Of a DNA stretch of 64,000 nt, positions 1 to 8,570 are shown piece after piece; the first letter of the stretch is position 1, and every line of letters begins with the position of its first letter. Source of the stretch: VRUE01 sp963706605. Lineage in GTDB: Bacteria; Actinomycetota; Thermoleophilia; Solirubrobacterales; 70-9. Location: positions 992,001 to 1,056,000 of the forward strand of contig OY970165.1 in NCBI GenBank assembly GCA_963706605.1. The letters run 5' to 3'. The translations under genes were made by a program, and so were the position numbers. The notes under the pieces are model-generated. The model was not told the DNA's origin and did not search any database. It saw only the letters and a list, made by a program, of their open reading frames with translations.

Positions 1-793
1 CGCTCCAGGCGGTCTCGCCGCCCCAGGTATTGCCGGCGCCAACGCTCAACGTCGTACCTCCCACCGCCACCACGTGAGGGGAAGCGGCGGGAAAGCCGAA
101 TGATCCGTAGCCGTTGTCGCCCGAGGCGACGGTCACCGCGATGCCCGGGTGGTTATAGGCGGAATCGCTCGTCTCAGCCGAGAACTCCGAGCCGCCGTAG
201 CTGTTGGAGATCTCGTTGGCGCCGAGGTTCGCCGCCGTGTTGACTGCCGCCTCCAGGTTGGCGAGACTTGCGGAGCTGGCCTCGACCAGCAGGATCTTGC
301 AGTTCGGGCAGATCGCGTGGGCGACCTCGACGTCCATCGCGATCTCGAGCGCCCAACCGCTGTTCGCCTGCGGGTAGGGCCCGGCGTTGCCACTCTGGTT
401 GACCTTGCGGAAGCAGGGGTTGGCGCTGTTGCAGAGCGGCAGCCCGAACTGCGTGCTGTAGGTGTTGAGGTCGGCGGCGACGTTGGGATCGTCGTAGGCG
501 TCGACGATCGCAATCGTCTGGGAGACGGGAGCCGCCGCCGGCAAGCCGTAGGCGCCGCGGAACTGAGCCGGGCCGTATCCCCTCGGAGTCGTGGCGACGG
601 TCGGCGCACCCTTCGGGTCGGTGACCACATGGGCGTGGCAGCGGGCGGTTCCGGCGGCGGCCGGGCCGGGGCAGACCGGTCGCTGGGGCGACTGCGGTGG
701 GGCTGCGCCGGCCAGCGCTGGCGGGACGGACAGCAGTGCGGCGGCGGCGAGCAGCGCAACCGTCGCTTTGAGCTGGAGCTTTTCCGCAATCAC
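1..793 (-). CDS. Secreted sedolisin-type (S53) serine-carboxyl peptidase, 3' end cut by window edge
   Basis: The first 264 codons are visible; the rest, including the expected GTSAS-type serine motif, lies beyond the window start. The start is GTG at 793, chosen because GGGAGG precedes it by about 10 bases and because residues 1-30 form a signal peptide (Lys-rich n-region, Ala/Leu core, ALAGA cleavage context). The mature part shows sedolisin hallmarks: E150-x-x-x-D154 (motif ALEIAMD), the acid pair of the S53 triad, and SGDNGYG at 224-230, which supplies the oxyanion aspartate. Members of the family are secreted endopeptidases. Only about 40 residues separate the signal peptide from the catalytic fold, so the large activation prodomain usual in S53 enzymes seems to be missing. 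The next gene on the same strand, an aminotransferase ending at 864, is about 70 bases upstream and functionally unrelated. The identification rests on the Glu/Asp and oxyanion motifs; the serine cannot be checked here. Confidence 0.85.
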   Translation of the reverse strand, partial: MIAEKLQLKATVALLAAAALLSVPPALAGAAPPQSPQRPVCPGPAAAGTARCHAHVVTDPKGAPTVATTPRGYGPAQFRGAYGLPAAAPVSQTIAIVDAYDDPNVAADLNTYSTQFGLPLCNSANPCFRKVNQSGNAGPYPQANSGWALEIAMDVEVAHAICPNCKILLVEASSASLANLEAAVNTAANLGANEISNSYGGSEFSAETSDSAYNHPGIAVTVASGDNGYGSFGFPAASPHVVAVGGTTLSVGAGNTWGGETAWS

Positions 794-863
794 CCGAAAC
801 CCGCCTCCCGTCGAAGGATGAACCGCGCCATCCTAACCGGAAGCCGGACAGCGGGCTGCGAGT

Positions 864-1967
864 CTAGGCTGGCGAACCGGCGCGGACCCGATCGAGCGCC
901 CTGGCGATGCGGGTGACACCCTCGGGGATCCGCTCCGGGGGAACGCTGGCGAAGGAGAGGCGGAGGCTGTTCTCGCCGCCCTCGATCATGAAGTCCGGGC
1001 CGGCGACGAAGGCGACGCCCTCACCCTTCGCCTCGACCAGCAGGGCGGGCGTGTCGGTGCCGGCGGCGAGGTCGAGCCAGAGGAAGTAACCGCCGCCGGG
1101 GACGACGAACTCGGCCTCGGGGATCTTCTCGCGCAGCGCCTCGACCAGCGCGTCGCGACGTTCGCGCAGGGCGCCTTTGACGAACTCGATGTTGGCGTCC
1201 AGCCCCCCGGACCTGCACAGCTCGAGCACGACGGACTCGGCCAGCATGTTGGGTGAGATGTAGGTCTCGTTGGCGCGCTTGGCGAGGGCGGCGATCTCTG
1301 CGGCCGGACCGGCCAGGTAGCCGACCCGCACCCCCGGACTGACGGTCTTCGAGAAGGAGGAGGCGTGGATCACCCTGCCCGCCGTATCGATCGAGAGCAT
1401 CGTCTCCAGCGCCTCGCCCTCGAAGGGGAGCTCGCGGTAGGGATCGTCCTCGAACAGCCAGAAGTCGTGCTCGGCGGCCAGCTCGACCAGCCGCACACGC
1501 TTCTCTGCAGACAGGGTGCAGCCGGCCGGGTTGTGGAAGTTGGGGATGACGTGAGCCAGCTTGATCGGTCCCTCGGCAAGCGCCGCCTCCAGCGCCTCGA
1601 CGTCGAGCCCGTCGGCCTCCAGCGGCACCGGCACCAGCTCCACCCCGAGCCGCTGCAGCATCAACAGCGTGCGGTCGTAGGTCGGCTGCTCGACCACGAC
1701 CCGGTCGCCGGGCCCGACCAGGTGCTCGAAGAGCATCGCCCCCGCCTCAAGCGAACCGTTGGCGATCATCACCTGCCCGGCGTCCAGGCCACCGTGCCTC
1801 TCAGCGACCCACTGGCAGAGGCCGGGGTGCCCGATCCCGGTGCCGTAGGAGAGCGCCCGTTCCCAGTCCTCGGCGAGTGCCACCGCGGCGGCGTCGCGCA
1901 CGGCCTGCCGCGGCAGGATGTCGGCGCTGGGCGCGCCGCGAGCAAACGAAATCGTGTCAGCAGCCAT
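864..1967 (-). CDS. PLP-dependent class I/II aminotransferase (LysN/MocR C-domain type)
   Basis: This 367-residue cytosolic fold-type I aminotransferase has the family signatures: NPAGC around N146-P147, EDDPY at 173-177 (Asp to pyridine nitrogen, Tyr to PLP phenol) and SSFSKTVSPG with the Schiff-base lysine K207, followed by the GVRVGY segment. The set matches the 2-aminoadipate/aromatic aminotransferase group related to the C-terminal half of MocR regulators, but no GntR DNA-binding domain is present. The start MAADTISFARG is chosen because it begins at the usual substrate-arm sequence. The reading frame stays open further upstream, but that part is encoded by the palindromic repeat at 2022-2073 and is not protein-like. 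Substrate cannot be told from sequence. Confidence 0.88.
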   Translation of the reverse strand: MAADTISFARGAPSADILPRQAVRDAAAVALAEDWERALSYGTGIGHPGLCQWVAERHGGLDAGQVMIANGSLEAGAMLFEHLVGPGDRVVVEQPTYDRTLLMLQRLGVELVPVPLEADGLDVEALEAALAEGPIKLAHVIPNFHNPAGCTLSAEKRVRLVELAAEHDFWLFEDDPYRELPFEGEALETMLSIDTAGRVIHASSFSKTVSPGVRVGYLAGPAAEIAALAKRANETYISPNMLAESVVLELCRSGGLDANIEFVKGALRERRDALVEALREKIPEAEFVVPGGGYFLWLDLAAGTDTPALLVEAKGEGVAFVAGPDFMIEGGENSLRLSFASVPPERIPEGVTRIARALDRVRAGSPA

Positions 1968-2021
1968 CGCCCTTGACCCTAGCAATGCCCCCGAGCGACG
2001 ACTCCGCAAGCGCCACTGCCC

Positions 2022-2073
2022 GGACGTGCCGGGAGTTAGACGACCATATGGGGGCATAACTCCCGGCACGTCC
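2022..2073. repeat. Palindromic element, family A copy 1 (CGTGCCGGGAGTTA arms)
   Basis: Perfect 17-bp inverted repeat: GGACGTGCCGGGAGTTA pairs with TAACTCCCGGCACGTCC. The 18-base loop at 2039-2056 has CCATATGG exactly at its centre, with 5 bases on each side. It lies between the stop of the YVTN/PKD gene and the start of the aminotransferase, both on the minus strand. There is no T-tract, so it is not a standard intrinsic terminator. A second copy with the same arms and the same loop geometry is at 11308-11361. Confidence 0.9.
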
Positions 2074-2087
2074 TCGACGGGGAACGG

Positions 2088-3725
2088 CTAGGGGAGGAAC
2101 AGCTTGACCTTCTGCTGCGCCAGCCTCAGTTCGCCGTCGTCGTCGCGGGCGACCACGGAGATCTTGGCCTTCGCCTCGCCGCCGAGGAGCAGGGCTTGTC
2201 GGGCGGTCCGGCGCGCCGGACCGGGCACTCGCAGCCGCAGCGTGCGCCAGCCCCGAGTCGGACGCAGCGCCTGCGCGGCGCCGAGCCGGCTCGTGCGCCG
2301 GCTGGTCACGCCGTCGTGTTCGAACGACGTCACCAGCACACCATGAGCCTTCAGCCCGCAGGGCTCGATCGGGCAGCGCGCCCGGACGCTGACCCGGTGC
2401 CCCAGACCCTGGCGCTTGGCCCCGGCAAGCTTCAGGATCGGCCCTGCCGTGTCACCCACCGTGATCACGCTGGAGGCGACGGCGGCGGCCGAGCCGCTGC
2501 AGGAGGCCGTCTGACCGGTGTAGACGAACGCGGTCGAGCAACCTTCGTCATCGGTCACGGTCAGGGTGACGGTGTAGGTGCCGGGCTTCTTGTAGCGGTG
2601 CACGCGGGTGGTCTGCGGCCCTTCCAGGTGCCCGCCATCGCCGAAGTCCCAGGCGTAGTTGGTGATCTTGCCGTCGGGGTCCTTCGAGCCGCTGGCGTGG
2701 AAGGTGAGGACCTTTTTTGCCCGCCTGCGCGCCGGCGAGATGAAGAACGACGCCTGCGGCCCCAGGTCAGGCAGGATCGCGACGGCGGTCGGGGCGGGGC
2801 CCACCGGGATGGCGCCGATGGGGACCCTGTTCGTCGTGTCGAGGATCGTCACGGTCGAGCCGGCGGCGTTGGTCACGTATCCCCGCAGTCCATCCGGGCT
2901 AATCGCGATTCCGGTGGCCCCCGGAAACCCCCCGATCGGAGATTGGCTCAGCGTGTCGAGCGAGGTATCGATCGGGGTGATCGTGCCGTCAACCGGGCCG
3001 GCGGCGTAGCCGGTGCCGCTCCGGGGGGCGATCGCCAACCCGGCCGGTTTCGGGCCGGTGGCGAGCGGGGGATTGAGCAGGAACCCGTTGGCCGGGTTGA
3101 AGGGGCTGACCGAGGCCGCGGCGCCGTCGGTGGCGAAGCCGCGGCCGCCGTTGGGAGTGATCGCCAGCCGCGAGGGACCCCGCGGGTCGGGCACCGAGTT
3201 GACGACCGTGTTCGTCGACGTGTCGACGATCGCGACGTTGCCGCTGCGCTGGGCGACGAAGAGACGGGTCCCGTCGGGGGAGAGCGCGACCCCATCCGGT
3301 TCTTTGCCGACGGCGATCGGCGAACCCACCACCAAGTTGGCGCCGGTGTCGATCACGGAGACCGTTTCGTCGCCGAAGTTGCTGACGTAGACGCGGTGGC
3401 CGTCGGGGGAGACAGCGATCCCCGTCGGTTCTTTGCCGACCGGGACCGTGCCGACGACGGCGTTTGCCTTGGTGTCGATCACCGCGACCGAGTCGCTGCC
3501 TTTGTTGGCCACGTAAGCGCGGGTCCCGTCGGGAGAGATCGCCACGTCGACGGGTTTGCCCCCGACCGGGATCGCGCCCACCGGGGCGTTGTTGATCGTC
3601 TCGACAACGGAAACGGTCCCGTCACCGGAGTTCGTGACATACGCATACCGCGCCAAAGCCCCCGGCACGATGATCAGAAATCCAGCCAATGCGACTCCGA
3701 TGGCGAAAAGCCCACGCCTAGCCAC
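2088..3725 (-). CDS. Secreted YVTN-family beta-propeller protein with PKD domain
   Basis: 545 residues. A signal peptide covers about residues 1-26 (LFAIGVALAGFLIIVPGALA). It is followed by seven or so blades of the YVTN type, each carrying PVGxxPxxVAxSPDGxRxYVxN and SVIDTxxNxVV; the first blade even reads YAYVTNSGDGTVSVV. Residues about 325-410 form a PKD domain (ASGSKDPDG, YAWDFGDGG, GTYTVTLTVTDDEG). The last about 130 residues are basic and unrecognised. Proteins of this build are exported and are thought to act in adhesion or ligand binding at the cell surface. The start is GTG at 3725 with AGGAGA 5 bases upstream. The gene follows no obvious operon partner; sucCD upstream on the same strand ends 86 bases before it. 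Precise ligand unknown. Confidence 0.85.
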   Translation of the reverse strand: MARRGLFAIGVALAGFLIIVPGALARYAYVTNSGDGTVSVVETINNAPVGAIPVGGKPVDVAISPDGTRAYVANKGSDSVAVIDTKANAVVGTVPVGKEPTGIAVSPDGHRVYVSNFGDETVSVIDTGANLVVGSPIAVGKEPDGVALSPDGTRLFVAQRSGNVAIVDTSTNTVVNSVPDPRGPSRLAITPNGGRGFATDGAAASVSPFNPANGFLLNPPLATGPKPAGLAIAPRSGTGYAAGPVDGTITPIDTSLDTLSQSPIGGFPGATGIAISPDGLRGYVTNAAGSTVTILDTTNRVPIGAIPVGPAPTAVAILPDLGPQASFFISPARRRAKKVLTFHASGSKDPDGKITNYAWDFGDGGHLEGPQTTRVHRYKKPGTYTVTLTVTDDEGCSTAFVYTGQTASCSGSAAAVASSVITVGDTAGPILKLAGAKRQGLGHRVSVRARCPIEPCGLKAHGVLVTSFEHDGVTSRRTSRLGAAQALRPTRGWRTLRLRVPGPARRTARQALLLGGEAKAKISVVARDDDGELRLAQQKVKLFLP

Positions 3726-3810
3726 GCATCTCCTTTACTCGCCTACGACAGGTCTTCTGCTGTGACACAGAAGCTTCGCAAGAGTTGCAGTCGAACCGAG
3801 AGAGGCGGGA

Positions 3811-4683
3811 TCAGCCGCGCAGGACTTCGACGGCGATCTTTGCCGTCTCGGTCGGGCTTTCGCCGACCCGCACGCCCTTCGCCTCCAACGCTTCCTTCTT
3901 CGCCTGCGCCGTGCCCGAGGAGCCGGAGATGATCGCCCCGGCATGGCCCATCTGCTTGCCGGGTGGCGCGGTGAAGCCGGCGATGTAGGCGACGACGGGC
4001 TTGGAGATCTCGGCGGCGATGAACTCGGCCGCCCGCTCCTCGGCGTCACCGCCGATCTCGCCGACCATTACGATCAGCTCGGTCTCCGGGTCGGCCTCGT
4101 ACAGCTTCAGGATGTCGATGAAGTCGGAGCCGATGATCGGGTCGCCGCCGATGCCGACGATCGAGGAGTTGCCCTCGCCCGCCTGCTTCAGCTCGTTGCC
4201 GATCTGGTAGGTCAGCGTGCCCGACTTGGAGACGACGCCGATCTTGCCGGGGTCGAAGAACTGGGCGGGGATGATGCCGACGTTGGCCTTGCCGGGCGAG
4301 AGGACACCGGGGCAGTTCGGCCCGATCAAGCGAACGCCAGCCTCCTTTGCCTTCCAGTAGGTCACCAGCATGTCGAGCACCGGGATCCCCTCGGTGATCG
4401 CGATCACCGTCTCGACGCCGGACTCGATCGCCTCGTCGATCGCCGGCGCGGCGAAGCGGGCCGGGACGAAGATCATCGAGGTGTTGGCGCCCTCCCGCTC
4501 GACCGCCTCGCGGATCGAGTCGAAGACCGGCACCCCCTCGACCTCCTGGCCGCCCTTGCCGGGGGTGACGCCCGCCACCAGGTCGGTCCCGTAGGCGCGG
4601 TTGCGCAGGCCGTGGAAGGAGCCCTCGCGTCCGGTCAGGCCGGAGACGACGAGCTTCGTCTCCTTGTCGATGATGATCGACAT
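3811..4683 (-). CDS. sucD: Succinyl-CoA ligase, alpha subunit
   Basis: 290 residues, the normal length for SucD. It forms the CoA-binding half of succinyl-CoA synthetase, the substrate-level phosphorylation step of the TCA cycle. Visible signatures: SGLTGREGSFHG near the N-terminus (CoA-binding Rossmann region), IGPNCPGV at 120-127, SKSGTLTYQ at 152-160, and GHAGAI with the phosphorylated histidine H247, matching His246 of the E. coli enzyme. The ATG shares its A with the last base of the sucC stop codon (TGATG), which points to coupled translation of the two subunits from one transcript. Confidence 0.97.
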   Translation of the reverse strand: MSIIIDKETKLVVSGLTGREGSFHGLRNRAYGTDLVAGVTPGKGGQEVEGVPVFDSIREAVEREGANTSMIFVPARFAAPAIDEAIESGVETVIAITEGIPVLDMLVTYWKAKEAGVRLIGPNCPGVLSPGKANVGIIPAQFFDPGKIGVVSKSGTLTYQIGNELKQAGEGNSSIVGIGGDPIIGSDFIDILKLYEADPETELIVMVGEIGGDAEERAAEFIAAEISKPVVAYIAGFTAPPGKQMGHAGAIISGSSGTAQAKKEALEAKGVRVGESPTETAKIAVEVLRG

Positions 4684-5849
4684 CAGCCGTTGGCCCCCGC
4701 CAGCTCGACTACCTTCCGCGCGGCCCCGAGCATCGTCGTCTCCTGGTGCAGGTTGGGCAAGCTCGCCGCAGCGAGGATCTCCAGCCCCTGCTCGGAGTTG
4801 GTGCCGTCGAGGCGGACCACGAGCGGCACCTGCAAGTTCAGCTGCGCCGAGGCCTCGACGATCCCCTTGGCGATCTCGTCGCAGCGGGTGATGCCGCCGA
4901 AGATGTTGAAGAGGATCGCCGTCACCTTCTCGTCGGAGGTGATCACGGTGAGCGCGTCGACGATCGCCTCCGCCTTGGAGCCGCCGCCCGCGTCGAGGAA
5001 GTTGGCCGGCGCGCCGCCCGCCTGCGCGACCACGTCGAGCGTCGACATGCAGAGCCCGGCGCCGTTGGCCAGGATGCCGACGTTGCCCTCCAGCTTGACG
5101 TAGGTGAGGCCCTTCTCCCGCGCCATCGCCTCCTGCGGGTCGTCGATCGACTCGGCGTCAAGCTCAGCCAGCCCCTCGTGTCGGTAGAGGGCGTTGCCGT
5201 CGATCGTCACCTTTGCGTCAAGGGCGATCACCTCGCGCTCCGCGGTGACGATCAGCGGGTTGACCTCGATCAGGGTCGCGTCCTCGCCGGCGGCGACCTC
5301 GACCAGCTTCGCCAGCACCTCAGCCGCCGCGTCGCGGGCGTCTTCGTCGAGCCCGGCGGCGTCGATGATCGGCCTCGCCGCGGCCGCGGTAAAGGGTCGG
5401 GTCGGGTCGATGTGCTCCTTGACCAGGGCCTCGGGGTCCTCCTCGGCGACCGCCTCGATGTCCATGCCGCCCTTGGCGGAGACCATCGCCAGCAGCTTCT
5501 TCTCGCCACGGTCGAGGATCACCGAGGCGTAGTACTCGACGGCGATCTCCGATCCCCCCTCGACCCAGACCCGGTCAACCCGGAAGGGTCCCTCACCGTG
5601 GGGGCCGCGGATGTCCATGCCGAGGATCGCGCCGGCGTGCTGCTCGGCCTCGTCGCGATCGGAGGCGATCTTGATTCCGCCCGCCTTGCCGCGCCCGCCA
5701 ATCAGGACCTGGGCCTTGATCGCGCAGGGGTAACCGATCCGCTCTGCCGCGGCGACGGCCTCCTCCACGGTGGACGCGACCTCGCCGCTGGGCACGGCTA
5801 TGCCGTGCGCGGCGAACAGCTGCTTGCCTTGGTACTCGAGGAGGTCCAT
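4683..5849 (-). CDS. sucC: Succinyl-CoA ligase [ADP-forming], beta subunit
   Basis: 388 residues. It starts MDLLEYQGKQLFAAHGI, the standard SucC N-terminus of the ATP-grasp half (about residues 1-200), with the nucleotide-binding AQVLIGGRGKAGGIK at about 46-60. The C-terminal ligase domain has NGAGLCMSTLD and NIFGGITRCDEIAKGI. It pairs with SucD downstream to interconvert succinyl-CoA and succinate with nucleotide phosphorylation. The family can use ADP or GDP; the sequence alone does not settle which. First gene of a two-gene operon, divergent from the HAD hydrolase gene at 5904. Confidence 0.97.
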   Translation of the reverse strand: MDLLEYQGKQLFAAHGIAVPSGEVASTVEEAVAAAERIGYPCAIKAQVLIGGRGKAGGIKIASDRDEAEQHAGAILGMDIRGPHGEGPFRVDRVWVEGGSEIAVEYYASVILDRGEKKLLAMVSAKGGMDIEAVAEEDPEALVKEHIDPTRPFTAAAARPIIDAAGLDEDARDAAAEVLAKLVEVAAGEDATLIEVNPLIVTAEREVIALDAKVTIDGNALYRHEGLAELDAESIDDPQEAMAREKGLTYVKLEGNVGILANGAGLCMSTLDVVAQAGGAPANFLDAGGGSKAEAIVDALTVITSDEKVTAILFNIFGGITRCDEIAKGIVEASAQLNLQVPLVVRLDGTNSEQGLEILAAASLPNLHQETTMLGAARKVVELAGANG

Positions 5850-5883
5850 CAGGGAGGGCGCCGCTATGGCGCGGGCGGCAGCC

Positions 5884-5889
5884 TATAAT
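5884..5889 (+). promoter_or_regulatory. Perfect TATAAT -10 box before the HAD hydrolase gene
   Basis: TATAAT occurs on the plus strand 15 bases before the ATG at 5904, in a 54-base gap between divergent sucC and the HAD gene. A start point about 7 bases downstream would leave a leader of fewer than ten bases. No clear -35 hexamer is visible, so this rests on the -10 match and its position. Confidence 0.5.
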
Positions 5890-5903
5890 GCCGCGGCTCG
5901 CCG

Positions 5904-6587
5904 ATGCCTCTTCCTGCTCTCAAATCCATCTCGTGGGTGACCACCGATTGCTACGGCACCCTGATCGATTGGGAGAAGGGGATCGTCGACGCTTGCAAGA
6001 AAGAGGCTGAGAAGGACGGCTTCAGCTTCGAGGAGGGCCCGTTCCTGGCCCGCTTCATGGAGGTGCAGGCCGAAATCATGGCCGGCTCCTACGAACTGTA
6101 CGCGGAGGTGCTGCGCCGCACGATCGTCAAGATCGCCGGAGAGGTGGGCTGGGAGATCGAGCCCTCGCGCGCCCAGTTCCTGCCTGACAGCGTCGCCTAC
6201 TGGCTGCCCTTCCGCGAGGCCAATGCGGCGATGGACCGGCTCGGCAAACGCTACGAGATCGGAATCATCTCCAACGTCGACGACAAACTGCTCGGCATCT
6301 CCCGCCGCCACCTGCGCACCGAACTGGACCTGGTCGTCACCGCGCAGCAGGTGCGCAGCTACAAGCCCGACCCGGTCCACTTCAAAGAGTGCGCCCGCCG
6401 GATCGGCGGCAAAAAAGGCTGGGTCCACATCTGCTCGGACTACACGACCGACGTCGCCCCGCTGCTGAAGATGAAGGTCCCGGTGATCTGGGTCAACCGC
6501 CACGGCGAGAAACTCGAGGGCCGCAAAGCGCCGAGCGCCACCGTCAAAACCTTCCGCGACGCGGCGAAAAAGCTCGGCGCGTCCTGA
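5904..6587 (+). CDS. HAD-superfamily hydrolase (haloacid dehalogenase type II-like)
   Basis: 227 residues, cytosolic. The HAD motifs are in order: motif I TTDCYGTLIDWE with nucleophile D15, motif II ISNVDD with S123-N124, motif III lysine in SYKPDPVHF (K154), and an acidic motif IV region ICSDYTTDV. The CYGTLIDWE form of motif I, and the helical cap inserted directly after it, resemble L-2-haloacid dehalogenases and related phosphatases of the type II group. The real substrate (halide or phosphate ester) cannot be read from the sequence. It is divergent from sucCD and followed after 92 bases by the sulfatase on the same strand, with no evident functional link. Confidence 0.85.
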   Translation: MPLPALKSISWVTTDCYGTLIDWEKGIVDACKKEAEKDGFSFEEGPFLARFMEVQAEIMAGSYELYAEVLRRTIVKIAGEVGWEIEPSRAQFLPDSVAYWLPFREANAAMDRLGKRYEIGIISNVDDKLLGISRRHLRTELDLVVTAQQVRSYKPDPVHFKECARRIGGKKGWVHICSDYTTDVAPLLKMKVPVIWVNRHGEKLEGRKAPSATVKTFRDAAKKLGAS

Positions 6588-6679
6588 GCGTCTTCTAGCG
6601 TTCCCCCTTCGCAACTTCGCCTGAGGCGGCGGTTTCGACCCTTGTACGGACCCAGAGTCGCCTGGGCGACGCGTATTCG

Positions 6680-8554
6680 ATGGACCGAGTCAGCCAAACC
6701 CGAGTGTCTTCGCGCGCTCGCCTGCAGACGGCGGCGGCGCTGCTGACCCTTCTCTGCGCGCTGGTCCTCGGCGTGGGCAAGGCTCACGGCGCCGCGGAAG
6801 AACCGCCCCTCGACCCCAACGAAGAACCGCCCAGCTTCGTCGTGATCCAGACCGATGACCAGACCCTCGACGGACTCTACGCCGCCTTCAGCTCCTATCC
6901 GGGCGCTCCCAAGACGAGGGCGATGCCGAACACGCTGAACCTGATCGCCAACCGGGGCATGACCTTCAATCGCTACTACGTCTCCTACCCGCTCTGCTGC
7001 CCGTCGCGGGTGAGCCTGATGACCGGCCGCTACGCCCACAACACCGGCGTCAAAGGCAACGTCCAGCCGAACGGCGGCTACTACGGCTTCTCCTTCCGCG
7101 CCGCCTTCGAACACAACATCGCCACCTGGCTGCACGGGGCCGGCTACCGCACGATCCATGTCGGCAAGTTCCTCAACGGCTACGGCGACGAACCGTACGA
7201 CAACGGGACCACCGTGCCCCCCGGCTGGGACGCCTGGCACACGGTGCTGAAGGCGGACACCAACCACTACTTCTACGGCTACACGCTCAACAACAACGGC
7301 CAGGTCGAAGGGCCCTACGGCGACCCCGGCAGCTGGGAAACGCGCGAATACGGAGTCCGCGACGACATCGGCTGCCCCTTCGCGCCGACCAACGGGCTGC
7401 CCTGCTACTACGCAACCGATACGTTCACCTCGCTGGCGACGCAGGAGATGCTGGCGACTCCGGCTGAACAACCGTTCTACCTGCAGCTCGACTACACCGC
7501 GCCACACGGCGACTTTCGGCACCCGGCCGGACCCGAGCCGGCGCCGCGTCACTACGACTGGTTCAAGGGGGCGCGGCTGCCGCACGACCGCGCCGAAGGC
7601 TTCGACGAGGGCAACGTCAGCGACAAGCCTCGCTTCATCCGCGACGCCCCTCATCTGACCCCGACCGACAAGAAGATCTACCGCACCTACTACGAGAAGC
7701 AGCTCGAGTCGCTGCGCTCGGTCGACGACGGCGTCAAACAGGTCGTCGACACCCTGGGCGCGATGGGACGGCTGCGCAACACCTACATCCTCTTCACCTC
7801 CGACAACGGCTTCTTCTTCGGCGAGCACCGGCTGATCGGCGGCAAGTTCCTCGCCTACGAGCCCGCGACCCACCTGCCCTTCCTGATCCGCGGTCCCGGG
7901 ATCAAACCCGGCACCTCGACCGGTGAGCTGGCGGCGAACATCGACATCGCGCCGACCATCCTCGAACTCGCCGGCGTCGAAGCGGACAAGAGCATCGACG
8001 GCCGCTCGCTCGTCCCCTTCCTGCGCGACCCGGACCTGCGCACCCGCCGGCCGATCATCTTCGAGTCGTTCGTCCAGACGAGCGACGTCGAAGCGAACGG
8101 AGCGATCTCCACGACCGGCGAAGGCGACGGTGGCCGTCCGGGGGGCAACGGAAGCACGGGCGGGAGCGCACAGGCTTCGAGCGCGCCCACCCCGCCCCTC
8201 GCCCACGCCTCGCTCTTGGCCCCCCCGCTGAACTACGAGGGAATCCGTCTCGGCCCTTACAAGTACATCGCCTGGCCCGACGGGGAGAAAGAGCTCTACA
8301 ACATCAACAAGGACCCGTATGAGCTCAACAACATCGTCAAGGAGCCGAACTACTACCCGATTCGCAACTTCCTCCATCGACAGCTGCGGCGCTACGAGAA
8401 CTGCGTCGGCCGTGAATGCCGCGAACCGACGCCGCCGCTACCGCTGACCAGGATTGAATTCCAGCGCTTCCAGGCGCAACGGCAGAAGGAAATTCGCGAA
8501 CACGAACAAGAACGCGAAAAGGAACGCCGCGAACACGAACATCGAGGCAAGTAG
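6680..8554 (+). CDS. Secreted sulfatase with formylglycine motif
   Basis: 624 residues. A hydrophobic segment at about 17-31 with a following Ala-rich cleavage context gives a signal peptide. The catalytic motif CCPSRVSLMTGR begins at C106; the CxPSR core is the site converted to formylglycine by FGE in type I sulfatases. D59-D60 (QTDDQTLD) supply metal ligands, and further family motifs are DYTAPHGDF, FTSDNGFFFGEHR, GGKFLAYEP and a late KYIAWPDGEKELYN-type segment. The overall pattern is closest to N-acetylglucosamine-6-sulfatase and choline-sulfatase-like arylsulfatases. About 40 residues of Gly/Ser/Ala/Pro-rich sequence are inserted after residue 475, and the tail (about 30 residues, Glu/Arg/His-rich) is strongly charged and probably disordered. 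No formylglycine-generating enzyme lies in the window. GTG at 6704 is an alternative start. Confidence 0.9.
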   Translation: MDRVSQTRVSSRARLQTAAALLTLLCALVLGVGKAHGAAEEPPLDPNEEPPSFVVIQTDDQTLDGLYAAFSSYPGAPKTRAMPNTLNLIANRGMTFNRYYVSYPLCCPSRVSLMTGRYAHNTGVKGNVQPNGGYYGFSFRAAFEHNIATWLHGAGYRTIHVGKFLNGYGDEPYDNGTTVPPGWDAWHTVLKADTNHYFYGYTLNNNGQVEGPYGDPGSWETREYGVRDDIGCPFAPTNGLPCYYATDTFTSLATQEMLATPAEQPFYLQLDYTAPHGDFRHPAGPEPAPRHYDWFKGARLPHDRAEGFDEGNVSDKPRFIRDAPHLTPTDKKIYRTYYEKQLESLRSVDDGVKQVVDTLGAMGRLRNTYILFTSDNGFFFGEHRLIGGKFLAYEPATHLPFLIRGPGIKPGTSTGELAANIDIAPTILELAGVEADKSIDGRSLVPFLRDPDLRTRRPIIFESFVQTSDVEANGAISTTGEGDGGRPGGNGSTGGSAQASSAPTPPLAHASLLAPPLNYEGIRLGPYKYIAWPDGEKELYNINKDPYELNNIVKEPNYYPIRNFLHRQLRRYENCVGRECREPTPPLPLTRIEFQRFQAQRQKEIREHEQEREKERREHEHRGK

Positions 8555-8570
8555 GCGGGCTGAGCTGCTG

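Noticed and set aside
6640..6680. Short hairpin GTCGCC/GGCGAC before the sulfatase as a terminator
   Set aside because: Only 6 bp with a 2-base loop and no T-tract; expected by chance at this GC content.
6440..8377. A 645-residue open frame on the minus strand opposite the sulfatase
   Set aside because: It is antisense to a gene with a clear catalytic motif, has an Arg/Val/Gly-rich composition typical of high-GC shadow frames and shows no family motif.
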